From assembly GCA_914767715.1 (NCBI GenBank), contig OU612070.1, positions 4,979,501 through 5,043,500 of the forward strand: 64,000 nucleotides of DNA. The letters run 5' to 3'. Below are positions 48,667 to 62,029 of the stretch, one piece after another (position 1 is the first letter of the stretch; each line of letters starts with the position of its first letter). The stretch comes from Membranipora membranacea (taxonomy: Eukaryota; Bryozoa; Gymnolaemata; Cheilostomatida; Membraniporidae). The notes under the pieces are model-generated. The model was not told the DNA's origin, did not search any database, and saw only the letters and a program-made list of their open reading frames with translations. Position numbers and translations under genes: made by a program.

Positions 48667-51600
48667 TTATTGTTGTTGTTTCAGGATGCGCTGAGGTAAC
48701 ATTGAATCACCATTGTCGCCCTGAGGGTTCTTCAGAGAATTCAGAACTTCGTCTATCAGGTTGTATCTGAATGAAAAAGGACAAGGTCAAGTAAATCAAG
48801 TTATGTTTAAGGGCAACCAAGGTTTCGCAGCAATGCATTAATGGGTAGCAAATAATGTGCTGGGCAGCATCAGCTTTGTGCATTACGCGATGCAAAACTC
48901 AAAGTAGTTGCTGACTCTAAGCTGGGTAACACTTCAGTTTAGGGGAGGTTCCAAAACTTTGCTGTAATAATTATAGAGCACAGGCTAAATTAAACAGGAA
49001 CAGGATACTGCTATGTGGTATTCTCTTTTAGCTGAGTTTGAGTACCTGATGGAAGAAATGTTTCACAAGAATTCTGGCTGAATAATCATCCGAATTATAT
49101 TTTGTCTTTTTCCCCATGCAGAAAGTGCAATCTGCTATTAATCAATGGCCATCAATGAGAAGTTGTTTGAAACCTTGGTTGCCCTTTAAGGTAGCCATAT
49201 CTACATGGCTCTACTCAATTTCTCGGTGTTAAAAACTTTGACTTAAATAGTAATAACTTTTGATTGCAGCCATACAGTAAATGTGGCCAAAAATTGATGA
49301 TTACATTCATAGGGAACTATACAAGATATTCAGAAGTAGATCTCTACAGTACCTAACCCATAATTCTAATATTTATCTGGTCATATTTTGCGTGCTGTGG
49401 CATAGAAGTCTTAGTGGGAGTTGTCCATGTCAAAAGACAACTCAAACATTCATAATAAAAGGGAGCTCAAAACTCTGATGACATTAAATAAAAAATTACT
49501 GAACAATCAACTGCTGGGCTATCTTGTGTCATATTCAAACATACACGGAGTGCACCAACATGGCTGAAGAGCTTAGATAACAGGCCAGGAAAAACACGTT
49601 TTTTCCCATTGGATCTTTCCATTTTTTTTTCAATCATTTATGTTTCACTTTTTTTTTCCCACATCTTTTAATTTCTTATCAAGTAGCAATACTGTCAGGA
49701 CAGAAGGAAGGATCAATTTGCTGAGTTGTATTTGTTCCTTTATTGGTCGAATCAGCAATGAGTTTAATACAATTTCATATATGTAATCCCTTGGCTTGCC
49801 ATTTTCAAGGTCGTAGAAGTAGCAAGAGTCCATAATTTGCCTGTAGGAAAACAATTTTGACAGATAGTGGTTCAAATCCTCAGATTTAAAAGTCCTAACT
49901 AAGTACCCTGCTTGTTTACGCAACATATACTCTCACTACACCCATATGATTTTTAAGCTCACATTTTTCAAGCGACTTACACTGACCACAAAGATGGTAA
50001 AATAAATAGTGAGTACTAAGGCAAGAAAAGATTTACTCATTCTATTAAACAACACTCCACTTTATTTACGCCAGCAGATATTTCCGTTATTTTTTCTTCC
50101 TTGGCACAATGTTATTTGTGTTTCCATAGATCAAAAATAAATCTTGTGCAGTCTAGATTCAAGCTTAAATAGACCCATGGATTTGTAATGATGATAACTT
50201 GCTTATTAGTTTAGTATTCTGACTGACTCAAACTTAAAGTAAGTGCTAACTGTTGATGACAGGCCTATACAGTGCCAATCCGTTTCGATTATTGCTTATT
50301 GTTGATGTTCTTAGTTTGATCTGTTCTACTGATTTTTTGAGGAAGGGTGTTAGAGGAGGGTCTACTATCTGCGTAGATTATAATTTTATCATGGCAGAAC
50401 CGGCTAAAGGATAGGTTTTCTTCACAATTGCAACATTTTCAGTTTGGTTTTGGAGCAGATCTGACCAGACATTTATGACTATTTTAGATTAAGCCTTGTC
50501 CATTGTAGCAAGCTGCTTGCCGGTCTGTTGACGTCAGTTGAAAATGGCAAATTGGTAGGGTAATATCCTATACAAAATCCCAAAGCTAGATAAAAAAGGA
50601 TTCATTTCACCATAAACATATAATATGTATATGTATATAAATATTTATATGTTGATGCATTTCACAGACTCACTTGGTATGTATGCCACCACCTGGAGGT
50701 AGTTGTTGTATTTCGACATCGCCTACAGCGATGGCATGTACAATAGTAGCTGTATCTATATCAGGCTGCTCGGCAAACTCTTTCTTCACATGTTCTATGA
50801 TCCTCTGCTCGCACTCTGCGTCTGCTTTTTTCACCTCCTCACTAGCCAGTGGAGCTCCTGGCAGTGCTACTATTACTATAGACATGTTATCACGACTACC
50901 CTGTAAACAAAACAACTACTGAGTTAGAGCGAGAAAGGAGTATACAGCTTTTATAGGTATGATACAAACCAACTGAGATAATGTGTGTACTAGCTACAGC
51001 TGCAGCAGGGCCGAAGATTTAGTATTTAGAAAAGATTTAGAAACTGGCACATCAAAAATGTTGAGGCCCCTACAACCATGCAATATTATGTAACCAAGTC
51101 TTGCACAGTCTTTGATTGGTTGAGCCACAAATTGATCACTATAACAAGCCAGGATCAACAAGACATATCTGGTCATAGGATTTGAGGTTAGTTAAGTCAT
51201 CAGTCATCGTAAAATTCCAATACCAAATTTCCATTTCACCACCACTTTACCTCAGTTAATCTTGTGTTACAAGAAAAATTGGCTGGGATTGATCACCAGC
51301 CAAACTCAGAGATTCAATAAAGGTTCACTGTTATTATTCAGTCTAGATGTCACTCAAACTCTAAATCTATCACACATACTGAGCAACTTCCTGTAGTGGG
51401 TAGTTATTTGAGCAGGTAACATTAGGGTTAACCATAGTCTGCAGCCCCCTGGTCCCTCTGCACTGAAAACACCCCCATGTCTGGACTTATCTAGGCTAGT
51501 CATAGTCTGGCACCAAATTTGCACACATGATCTCTCTGAGGTTTGAAATTTCTTAAAATGTCCAATGTGAGTCAGGCCTGGACAGTTCTGATTCTTCTTT

Positions 51601-54203
51601 TCTGTCGAGTGTATTGGTGAGGGGAAATGGGCTGAAATTGAAATCGCATGTTGCAGCGGCCCATTAACATCCCAACTTCAGTAGGTTACGCTCAAGCTGT
51701 TTCAATTGGAGAGAGCAGGTGTAAAAGTCCTGGTCAACATAAAGCGACCATCAGACACAAAAAATTCAAACAGGGCAGGCAGCATTTAAGTCACTCCTGC
51801 TTTTGAATGCTACTACCTGTTTTTAATTTTTCACTCGCAGACATAGCAGTTTGGACAGACAAGGGGGAATTTTTGGGACATGAATAACTTTGAACTAAAA
51901 AGTTATCCAACACAATAATGCCTGAACGCACAAAGCTTTTTTATGGAATATTTGTTTGTGAACTGAGCCCTCCCCCTGTCAGCATTGTATGCTTCTAAGA
52001 GTTGTCCGCTAACAACTTGCAATTTTATTAACAGCTGTCATACATTCTCAATCTCCTTTACCTTATGCAAGCAGGTGTCAACTATTTTGTTACAGATTTC
52101 GGTGAGGTTATCATATATCTGCATGTGATATCGTACAAAGTTAGCCACGTCTTCGTTTGTCATGACATCATAAATACCGTCACAGGCCAACACTATAAAC
52201 TGATCATCGTCTTGTCTGCTTACAACAGTTACCTGAAGAAAGCAAGAAGAGTCAAACATATAAATATGACACACAGGTAACTCTCAGAGTGTCTACAGTA
52301 GATCAGAGGAAAAACTCAACTGTGATGATCTGACAGACAGTTAGAATCACCAGGAAAATAACATTCAGAATAATTCTTTATTTTTCCCACTCTATAATCA
52401 GTGAGTGGTCAATAATGTGAGAGCAGAGACTATAGATATAGTTTCTGGATTATAGATATAGACTATATTATCTATAGTCTCTGGTGAGAGGTCAAACTGT
52501 AAGGTACAATAGCTAGGACAAGCTAAGTGTGAGGTATGATAGGACAAGCTAACAGACCGCCCTCAATGTGACATATTTGCTGACCCTTGTGTCTCTACCT
52601 TATGAAATACCACAATGCAATTCTCTAGAGTTCCCAGTGGGATTCTACATGTATTAGGAGCTTGACATTATCTCCGACTCAATTTGCACTGCTGGGAATG
52701 CGGTTATGGTGCCCGAAAGCCGACCGGCGGCGTATATCTTACTTCTGGTTCAGGTGAGACTAATTGGTCACAAGGTCCCATCTGGTTGTTCATTTTATAG
52801 TCAAAGTCTCCGAGTGCTCTGGAGACAGCTAGAGATCCGTTTACCCTTTGAATCATAACTTGGCCTGCCAAACAAGAAAAGAATGTTGAAACAAAGCGAT
52901 AGTAATGAGGTGTATTCTTCAACACTGTTTTTTTAACCGTTTCACTTCCTGCTTTTTCTCTACCTCCCTCTCTGTGATAAAGGAGGAAGGGTACAGTAAT
53001 ACGCAACAGGGACAAAAAACTTCTCAACCATAATCACCAGTTTGTATAAGATGGCCATTCATGTTTTGTTTCCAAGTTCACTCCATAATATCATTGCAGC
53101 TCCAATTCCAATCAGTTAGTGAGGATTACATCATTTAGTCCAATGGGCAATTTCTCTCTGATATTGTTGAGCCATAGTGCACTCAGAGCAGTATCACCGA
53201 TTACTGCACACCACATAGTTAACGCTTCATATAACAATCCAATTTACTATCTCATTGAGCTGCGCTAGTTCAGCTGATAGCCTAGTGCAGCTACAGCTTT
53301 AGCTATGCAATCAATTCCCTTGTTCCTGGATAGATAATTTTAGCGCATTGATTTCTTCGAGAGCATAGCATGACTCATTTCATCATGGTTAGATTAAACT
53401 GCGGAGATTATTGCGAAATAGCCATTCTCAAGCCTAACAAATGGTTTACAAAGCAAACCTGCACAAAATCAATGTTGCAGTTAAGAGTAAACTGAAAATA
53501 GGACATGCAGGCAATGCCATGAAACAACCAACATTGTTACTGTAAACACTTTTTTAGCTCTCACAGAGCCATAATATTGGCTGGTTATAAAGACAAGATG
53601 TGAAGAATGAAGTCCCTAGCTAACTTAATCAGCTGCACCATTATTACCTCCAGCCTTAGTTATACGATCTCGCTCCTCAGGGTTAGTAGGTTTATGATCT
53701 TCAGTATGAAATGGTACGCTATCAGGCCGAGCTACAAGGCCTCTCGAGTCTCCACAATTTCCGAATATCAGGTTTTCAGGCGTGACAAAGACAACAATGG
53801 CTGTAGAACCGCTTCTGTCTTCACCTGTGGCAACTTCAGGTAGGCTTCTGATATCAGCATCCAATTCCAGAAAGCCTGTCCTCACCCCCTTTAAAACATC
53901 ATCCATTGTGGGGCGCCATTCCTCAGGAGGGGCGTCGAGGCCTCCTCGAAAGTCTGCATTAGTTATAATAAAATCAAGCAGTCTTTGTGAACTGAATGCA
54001 GAAACACGGGCACCGGCATGTCCATCAAACACGGCAAAGAAGCTCCAGTCTGTCATGCCATGAGGAAGACCAACAACTGCAGAGTGGGCATCCTCTTGCT
54101 CTATTCTCCATCCTTGCATTGAGGCTAGCCCGAATCGCAGCGAGTTTCCTTCTCCGCTCTCATTATGTTTTTCTGTTTTTGGTCGTTCTAAGAAGGCCCC
54201 CAT
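48667..54203 (-). CDS. PPM1A/B: Mg/Mn-dependent protein phosphatase, PPM1A/PPM1B type (PP2C)
   Basis: Five coding exons agree in phase: 54203-53648, 52864-52743, 52232-52062, 50900-50674 and 48766-48667 (stop TAA), for 391 residues, close to vertebrate PPM1A/B. The start [14 protein letters not shown] keeps the N-myristoylation glycine and the PPM1A/B lead-in; an upstream in-frame ATG exists but lacks this conservation. Metal and phosphate residues are present: WRIEQEDAH (R33, E37, D38), FAVFDGHAG (D60, H62), LACDGIYD (D244) and SRDNMS (D287), plus [28 protein letters not shown] and the PPM1A/B-type C-terminal helical domain. Known: these enzymes dephosphorylate Ser/Thr on kinases of stress, TGF-beta and NF-kB signalling. 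Without splicing of the last intron, the frame ends at once after HTK, giving a shorter isoform that lacks the last 32 residues. Confidence 0.95.
52425..52482. repeat. Hairpin, 14-bp perfect arms, in a PPM1 intron
   Basis: AGAGACTATAGATA (52425-52438) is the reverse complement of TATCTATAGTCTCT (52469-52482). The loop carries further TATAGATATA repeats. It may be an AT-rich foldback element. It lies in the intron between the second and third coding exons. Confidence 0.7.
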
Positions 54204-55313
54204 GACAATCTTTGTTATGCTGAAGGTACTCCAGCAGCTGGTAGTGATATGGTGTAAATAACAGTCAGTCAAACCAGGTCCATTCCAATATTCTCCCGAG
54301 CTAGTAACCTTGCCTTCTTCTGATCATTTACTGAGGAAGATCTACAATGAGGAAAAGGATAAAACTATATTTTCCATTCGACTTCCTGTATAGATAAAAA
54401 ATCAGCTGGCAGAATAGTCATCTGTAAAAACTGAATATTCAGCATGGGAGCCGTAAGGGGTCACTTGGTTTTAGTTACACATGAATCACCAGGTCTTACT
54501 CACTTGGGTTTTACCAGCACTTCATGGGCTTTGCCAGGGGGTTGAGGTGATACTCATCACATTTGAATGCATTTACTGTAAGTCAAGCTGTCATGGCTTG
54601 CCTCTGCCGAAAGCTTACAGATTTAGGTTCTATTACAGATTATGTCTGCTAAGACATGTGGGAAATATATAAATAATTCCCAATGATATGATTCATAATA
54701 TGATGAAGTTAAATTTAGCTTTATCTTTTTGCTTCTATTTTGGGCATAACTTGTGAATCAAAGAGGTGGAATATTATTCTATGGACTGTCTCCGCTTACT
54801 CGTAACCACCCACGAGAGCTTCTTGATTGTCACATATAAGTGTTGGATTTTTAACACATCCTTAGTCTCATTTTCTCCTTCAAACTTGCTGATATTCCAT
54901 AATCATATATTTAATTAATAATTGAAGACTAACAAAACCGTGTTAGCAAGCTAGATTTCACTCAGCAGCAGCTAGTTCATTCCAATATTGGATATTGCAT
55001 CACCTAGCACCCACTTAGAGAATCTTTGCCTCAACAAAAGATGAAACCATGTAAAAGCTTCTCATAAACATGATCGACTGTTAATAGGGGAACATTTCCT
55101 GGGGCATGAGCACAGTGACACTAGAAATGTATGTTAGAGTGCAAGGGGATGCAAAAACTGTATAAATAACTGTTCAGTGTAATCATGTCTCTGCCAACTG
55201 TACTTGGTCTGTACTGTACTTAAAATCCAGACATAGTGAGCTAAGCTAGTATTCCACTCTCTGCCAGAGCTAGTTAGACTAGCGCGAGTGAGAGCCCTTA
55301 CACTAAACCATCA
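54204..55313. other. PPM1 upstream region and non-coding flank
   Basis: Bases 54204-54360 probably hold 5' untranslated sequence of the phosphatase gene; the frame upstream of its ATG stays open to 54272 but is not conserved. No TATA box was recognised and no other gene was seen. Confidence 0.45.
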
Positions 55314-55520
55314 AATGGTTAGCTCAGTTGGCAGACTCATGATTTCAAGGTCATGGGTCCGATCCCAGCCAGAATCAATCGGGTAAACTACCTGATTGTG
55401 TTATCTTGGGCCATATGCCTTAGCTGCCCAGAAAACATTTACCGATGTTAGCTTAACTATGTTGCCAAGTCTTCAAATTATGGAGCTGGCCACTATCTTT
55501 CTTTAACACTACGTAAATTG
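55314..55520 (+). repeat. tRNA-derived SINE-like sequence
   Basis: It begins with a tRNA-like head. The A box is TTAGCTCAGTTGG (55319-55331) and the B box is GGGTCCGATCCC (55355-55366, one change from consensus). An unrelated tail follows (ATCTTGGGCCATATGCC). The stems do not close as a cloverleaf, so it is not a functional tRNA. Confidence 0.55.
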
Positions 55521-58148
55521 GCAATGGTTTAGCTGGGGATAACTCAGGTTGCTAAAAGAATGTGCAGGGTGCCTGACCAAGTTGTCTTTCAAATCAGGTA
55601 TAAGAATTATCTGACATTGCATTGAAAATTATATCCAATAGATTGTTCTGCATTCACAAAACTTTTCCCGATGAGATTAAAATTGTTTTGTAGCTAGAGT
55701 AAGACATTACAATATCCTAGCCAACTGTCAGCTTTTGGACTTCCCATGGTTTACAAAATATGGCTTCTTTGTATTAATGTTTCATTAGTCGCCTATAGTT
55801 CTCATGTATGTAGCAACAAGCCACGGTACCAAAATTTGAGCTGATTGACCATCAGTCTGCAAAGACAATTGGGAGATTGCACGAATAGTAATGTCAAACC
55901 AAAATCAGATTTCCTCACCAGCTGACCGAAGATACACATTAAAAAATATTGGCAAGAGAGAGCTAACATAACATATATATAGGCACTGCAAAGGCATTTT
56001 CAAAGGTAGTCTGATCAATTTTTAAACCTACTCACCAGATGTAAAATTGTGTCACGAATTCAACTGTGTTTTTATTTTTTAGATCAGAGCACTGGATCAA
56101 AAGTTAGGGGGGATTTGGTGACGCAAAATTTCAGCAAAATCTCAATGATAAAGTGTCCCTGGCACCCAACATTCTTGACGTCGCGTCATTCATGGTTCCT
56201 GAGCAATGCACTCCTCTAGCTTATCTATAATGTGTGCATTTCTTTCATCTAAGTGTCTAGCTGTACTAATTCTACCCTGCTGATCACAATGCAATTTTCA
56301 GATTTGTTCTAGGGCCAATACTTTAGGAGAAAGTGAGCCATCAAACACTGACATTTTGAGTCGATTTGTTAATATGCTGTATATCAAAACGTATGAAGGC
56401 TTTAACACAGAGTTATTCATACTAGGGTGGCATACAGTTTCACAGGATTGCCCCTCTTGTACTGATTTTCCCCTTGTGATCATGATGCAATGTTCAGATC
56501 TTTTCTAGGACCAAAATTACAGGATATAGAGGGCTGTCAAACACCGAGAGACGTGAGGGAAAGATAAAACATGACGAATTCAAAAGCGAGAGTGAGAGAG
56601 TTTACGGAAATTAAGATGTATGAGGGGGTGAGATGAGACAAGCCTAGGATACTCAGAATCTTCTGGCTCTAAGTCATACAATCTAATAGAACTTGCTCAC
56701 ACCAAACAATGGAAACTTATATACTTATAACTTAAAAATCTTGTGTGAATATGTTGATCTAAGTTTGGAAGTAATCTATGGTCTTAAATTTGTGGAATAA
56801 AACACCATACTATTTAATTAAGTCTATTTGCATAAACCAGTCAAAAAGCTGTTATGTAGGTATTTAATTTGCTTTCGGAATCAGCTTGTAATGTAAATCT
56901 TCACTTTCGCACCGAGACATAGGATGCTAGTGAAGGCAGGCAAAGTCAGCGCAGAGATAGATGTTCAATAACCTTGAGACAAACAAACTCTGCGATATCT
57001 AGGGTGCACTTTGTAGTAGTCTCATGCGCTATTATATTACAACAAGATGCTGTATCAAGGATCTATCTTGGTTAAGGTAGACTTAATTCTCTCATGTATC
57101 ACAGTATGTTATGGTACAAAACCTCACAGGATACATAAATATACATCAGTGTTTGTAGAGATAGGCTTATATTTCAGGGCAGACACTGACTAAATGCTTC
57201 TTATGCTGAGGTGAGCAGGTAGGTGCAGTTATGTTAAGAGCATGTAGTGTGCTGGTCAGATTAAGTCATAGATAAATCCTAAGATGTTATTGTTTACATG
57301 ACCACACACTGTCAATGTCTTTTTGGAGTGAGCTTGCTACTACTACTACTACCACTAGTGAGAAAAGATTTAAGTGATCATCTTCATCAGCTCTCAGGAG
57401 TTTGTCATAGGAGTCTAGCACTTGACAATGGATAGAACATTTTACCAACTTAGGCTCAACTGTCTTCAGTAACATGATGGATTTGGAAGCAAAACAATCA
57501 AATTTTGAACAAAATGAAGTGACTAGTAGCTAGGCCTGCCACACACTCTATTTTGTTCCATCAGCACTTTTTGTAAGTAGTCTCTAGGTCTGCATAAGGT
57601 TGTCATGAATAGGAATCACATTGACTGCAGTTTGAAACATGCTATGCACACAATGTCATGATGCAAGCAACCATTCATTGACATTGAGAAAAAAAATATA
57701 CTGAAATTTTTTTTGTAAATATGACATTCTTAAAATGATTGTAGTTTCACTATTCACGCTTTGATTTTCTTGAATGTATACATTTTCAGAATCAGCAGAC
57801 TCTGTAGAATATTCCCTCTGCAACAATGTATGACTTAAAATGTTTCTGAAAAAAGTTACAAGTGTCTGAATGTCAGCAAACTTTGGTCAACCATCTCTCC
57901 AAGATTTACTGAAGTAATAGACCTGTTTTTGGCATAGCTAGATCCGCGTGATTCTGATGATTCTGAGACTATTTTCATTTTGTCTCTAGGGTTTCCCAGT
58001 CAGGAAATACTTGAGGAAAACCACACCCATGTTTTGCTAAAAATACGCGAGTGCACAGGGACAAATTCATATATGAAAATTTGAGCCTTTTCAGAATTGA
58101 TATTGGGAGCCTTTGCAGTGCCTAATATATATATGACAGCTGGCTCGA
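55521..58148. other. Non-coding stretch
   Basis: No recognisable gene. It includes two diverged, similar blocks at about 56280-56350 and 56450-56540 (GATCA(C/T)AATGCAATTTTCAG versus GATCATGATGCAATGTTCAG, each followed by TCTAGG and a TCAAACAC block). These are probably a tandem or repeat-derived duplication. Confidence 0.45.
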
Positions 58149-59030
58149 ATGACAACGGAGACAAGGCGAGCTTACACTACATCATTTATTGTGCCTAAGA
58201 GAAAATCTTCAGTGAAAGTCAAATTTAGTTGTCCACAGCCAATATTTCAGCAGGACTTAAAATTGTTCAATCTACCAACTAGTAGTAGTACTTCTACTGA
58301 GCTTGACTGGTGGACCTGGCCTTACATCTCCTCTCCCAGCCTCCCCTCCCACCAAGTACAAGTATGGTGAGTGTTAAGCTATCCCAGCTAGAGGAATACT
58401 TTGTGAGTTCCTGCCTTTCATGACTCGCATATTTATGTATTTCAAGTCCCACATAGAAACACTGTGAGTGTGAGTTCATTGCAAAAAGTTAAGCATGCTT
58501 TTTTCAACAATTTGTCTTTTTGTTTGGAACTCCTAACAAAGCAGAGATTTAAGATTAGAATTTAGAGCATTATTATTTGCTCATACATTTGCACTAGTAT
58601 TCAGGGCTATCAATTCAACTATAATCAACTTACAAGCAATTATACAGCAGCTAATTTGTCCCTGAGTCTGCAGAAGTTAACCTTCCTTCTTCAATTCAAT
58701 GCATAACTTGGTGTTTCTACCCACAATGCTCAACGGAACTACATTTTACGCATGCGTTGCATTATGTCTATTTTTAGATTCATGATGACCTCATCATTTG
58801 TTGCACAAAGTTGACCCTTGACACCTGGCTCATGCTGATATTTCGAATTGGGTCAAGTTTAAGATAGGTCAAGGTTATGTATATGCACATGTATTGGTTT
58901 CACTTTGACACCATCAACATCTTTTATAATAACTGTTCAATGCATAATAGAATTTTTGTTCAATGTGCCATTTGTAATATGTTCTTCAAAGGTGAACATT
59001 CAGTTTTATTCTTTCAGTAATAGCTGGTAG
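58149..59030 (+). CDS. Two-exon ORF, 76 residues (weak candidate)
   Basis: Exon 58149-58366 (MTTETRRAYTTSFIVPKRKS ... SSTSTELDWWTWPYISS) ends at a strong donor TATG|GTGAGT. A strong acceptor TTCTTTCAG at 59017 joins in phase to CNSW and stop, followed closely by AATAAA at 59037. The N-terminal half is basic and the C-terminal half is rich in Ser, Thr and Trp. No family is recognised. A TATATATAT run sits too close to the ATG to act as its TATA box. It may be chance. Confidence 0.22.
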
Positions 59031-61462
59031 TTGTTGAATAAAGAGGGTCAGATCCATCATCAGAAACTGGACAAAATTGGCAATAAAATAGAAACTGGAA
59101 TGTCTTTACTGTGCACAATCAGAAGACCTTCTCAGGCATAATCATGAGAAACAGAGTATCTGCCCCGTATCTGCCAACTGCAATTTCCTCTATTCAAAAG
59201 AACTTCTTGTGTCACAGTCTAGAAAATCGCATAAGACATATGAATGAATCCGAATGCAAATGAAACATATATGCAAAAGTCTCTACTTCTTCTTCCTCAG
59301 GGTGTCTCAGACGCGCCTTTTGAGCTGGATCATATTTTTGGACAATTGGTGTTGTAGTTGTGATGGCAATGTTTGACGTGTAGCTAAGTCCATTAAACAG
59401 AACAAAAAATCTGCTAAAAACGCGTTTGAAAATCTAGATAGTATCTGACCCTACTGACCCTGGTAAATGTTCAGATATCCCATACAAGGTGTGCCGAAGG
59501 TAAAAAACATAAAAGGTAAATGAAATATAGAATTATCTTCTGGTTGGAATATCCTGTTAGCATAAATTTATGGGATTGACTTCCATTTGCAGCCTGATTA
59601 CTCGAGTAATGTTGTTAGTAACATACCTTACATGTGATCTCATGCGATTAAAGAAATATGTGTTTGAAAATATTAGAAGTGAAACGTGGGTTAATGGTAT
59701 TTCCTCAAACATGTTGAATAATGAAAGAATATTGTGGGCATCCATTGTCTCTAAAACACCACCTTTCTGCTGGAGATGGTATGTCTCATGAGCAGGTTTC
59801 TGCTGTACAGAGTCAACTGTATGGATGTGTTTCTGTGCTTCTTTAGACCGAAAGCACATTCGACGATTGGTCACACAGTCGTATTAAAGTCAATCATTTT
59901 AGTTTTTTTCTAATTCGCAAAACCTAAACACCTCCTCAACTTGATTATATATTATTTAGAATTGAAGTCTATAGCAAAGACTTAATGCTTATTTAGTCTG
60001 TGGTCTATGGTCAATTGTAACACTCAAATACTTACCACTCTTATAAGGGGGATTTATTTGAGTCTCCTTGCAGAAATTATACCGAGGGGTGCTGCTACCG
60101 ATCTCCATGTGAGCTTACCAAGATACATTTAATTCAATTCTTTATTTTTCTAAATGAGCATTCTGTGATTGTTGCAGACTCATCTAGCTATTCCGTGCAC
60201 CAGTTCTAGTGTCCTTCCTTTATGATCAGCACAGCTTATATACGGAGTTATCCTGACATGATCAAAGAGCAGATAACACCTAATGTTGTTAGAAATTTAC
60301 TGTTTGAAATACAAAACAAACTTACCTAAAAAAGTAAAGTTGTTCGCAAGAAGAATTTTCATCATTCCGCACGTATTGGCTAAGTTTAAAAAAACCTCAC
60401 ATTAAGTCAGGGATACATTCATATATCCTGCCTCCTGTCTCAAATCTATGTCACTCATCATGGCTATGAAATCAACTCGGCGCACAGTCATGGTAAATAT
60501 TTCTTATGCTTTGCTTTGATACTGACAACAATATTCATAACTTCTAACAATACCAAGGTAGTTCACAAGAATAGAAATGAAAAAAACTTTATGCTACTTG
60601 ATTTTGCAGACGATGCTACAAGAACTGTCAGTGGCAAATGTGTGTTGGGACGAGTGAGGTATTGTAATGAAAGAAAAACTCTGAAAGAAAGAGGCCTCAA
60701 GTTACAAGCACTGATTTTTCCCCGCACTATAACTAGCAAATCGGTGAGAAGTAACCACTAACCTGAAAATACCACTAATAATAGTTTTAGTAATCAGATG
60801 TAACGAATAAGGAATCATTGTGCTATCAAAGAGAGTTGATCCTGGTGACCTAGTATGATGTCTGAGAGCCCGCGCAACAGGGTGGGGGGACGGGGTGTTT
60901 GGCTGAGACTAGCACAGCCGTGAAGTAATGTAGCACCCCATCTGCTGGTCGCTGGTATTTGCATTGCATCATCATAAACAGTCCACAGCTGTTAGATTGA
61001 AGAAATAATGGAATACCACTACCAACAACTGACCCAATCTCATAGAAAAGAGAGTAAGAGCAGCAGAAAAATTCTGAATCGTTTGATCACTAGAATTAGG
61101 GTTACTTATTTTTTCCTTGTCTCGAAGTTGCTAGTACATTATTGAATTTCTTAGTTAAATTCATGTTGACAAAGTCATTGAATCCATAGCAGGGGCGTAT
61201 ATTCTAAAAAATTTCACTCACTGACTTTTTAGAGATGAGCATAATGATCGGGCGCAGCCTGATCCACACACCGTAGGCGTGGCGGGGAGGGTGTGGGTGT
61301 GGGTGTGAGTCAATACACTGGGCTTTTGATTGGCTTGTCCAGCTCAAGGTCAAAAGTCAAACTCTGTATGTGCCGTAATTCCTCACTTATAAGACACCCC
61401 CTTGGGAAAAGTAAAAATGCTCCAGTTATAAAGCACCCATTTGAAAAAAACATCCGACATCG
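59031..61462. other. Non-coding stretch
   Basis: No confident gene. A frame near 60590-60660 contains FADDAT, but nothing around it resembles reverse transcriptase. A 60608-60658 segment with a good acceptor (TTTTGCAG) is open in more than one frame and cannot be assigned. Confidence 0.45.
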
Positions 61463-61543
61463 TTGGGATTCAAACCCACAACATTCTTAATAAACAGTAA
61501 GTACCAGGCAGACGCTCTACACACTGAGCTATTCAGCCTGGCT
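61463..61543 (-). repeat. tRNA-like sequence (SINE head or tRNA pseudogene)
   Basis: On the minus strand: GGCTGAATAGCTCAGTGTG with a normal D-arm (GCTC/GAGC), and the B box GGGTTTGAATCCC (RC of 61464-61476). The T-arm and acceptor stems do not pair and the space between the boxes is too long for a tRNA, so it is not called a tRNA gene. An adjacent sequence at 61376-61440 looks repeat-like. Confidence 0.5.
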
Positions 61544-61668
61544 TGCAAACTGTAAACATGGATTTTTATTAACGGATATCCGTGGTCCGTGATTGCTAAT
61601 ATACGCCACTGATCCATAGGGTATTGGTATTTAACCTACTTTTTCCTCATTCGCTTCCTTACATACTA

Positions 61669-61681
61669 CCCCCCCCCCCCC
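61669..61681. repeat. Poly(C) tract
   Basis: Thirteen consecutive C bases. Confidence 0.9.
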
Positions 61682-62029
61682 TAAATATGAAATAAATATA
61701 AAATTGTTGATTTGTGTCAAAATCTTCAACTTAATTTGTTCGAGAGCTGTTTCACTTTCTTAGGCCCGGACTTTGAGGATAGATATCAAGAGAATTTGCT
61801 ATTTGCATAATGATATTCGTCTTACCAACTTAACCATTTATTTTATGGCCTTGTAAGGTTATTATTAGTGCTGTATGGCAAACACACACAGCGCTTCTAC
61901 TTGGGAAACAGAAAAAAAGAAAAGTCTTTATACTTGTTTCATAGTCTTGTCGAACTCGATCTGTGGTTTACATAAAACTAATTAACCTCACTAAACTGAA
62001 CTACTTGGTAATTCAGTTTGTCTTTCATG

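Noticed and set aside
54204-54272. N-terminal extension of the PPM1 protein from an upstream in-frame start
   Set aside because: MGAFL at 54203 matches the conserved myristoylated start of PPM1A/B; the upstream residues do not resemble the family.
55314-55376. Functional tRNA gene on the plus strand
   Set aside because: A and B boxes are present, but no closed cloverleaf; it looks like a SINE head.
60516-60761. Frame with FADD, suggesting a reverse transcriptase
   Set aside because: Nothing on either side matches reverse-transcriptase motifs; the four residues are probably chance.
61463-61543. Functional tRNA gene on the minus strand
   Set aside because: A and B boxes are present, but the T-arm and acceptor stems do not pair and the box spacing is too long.
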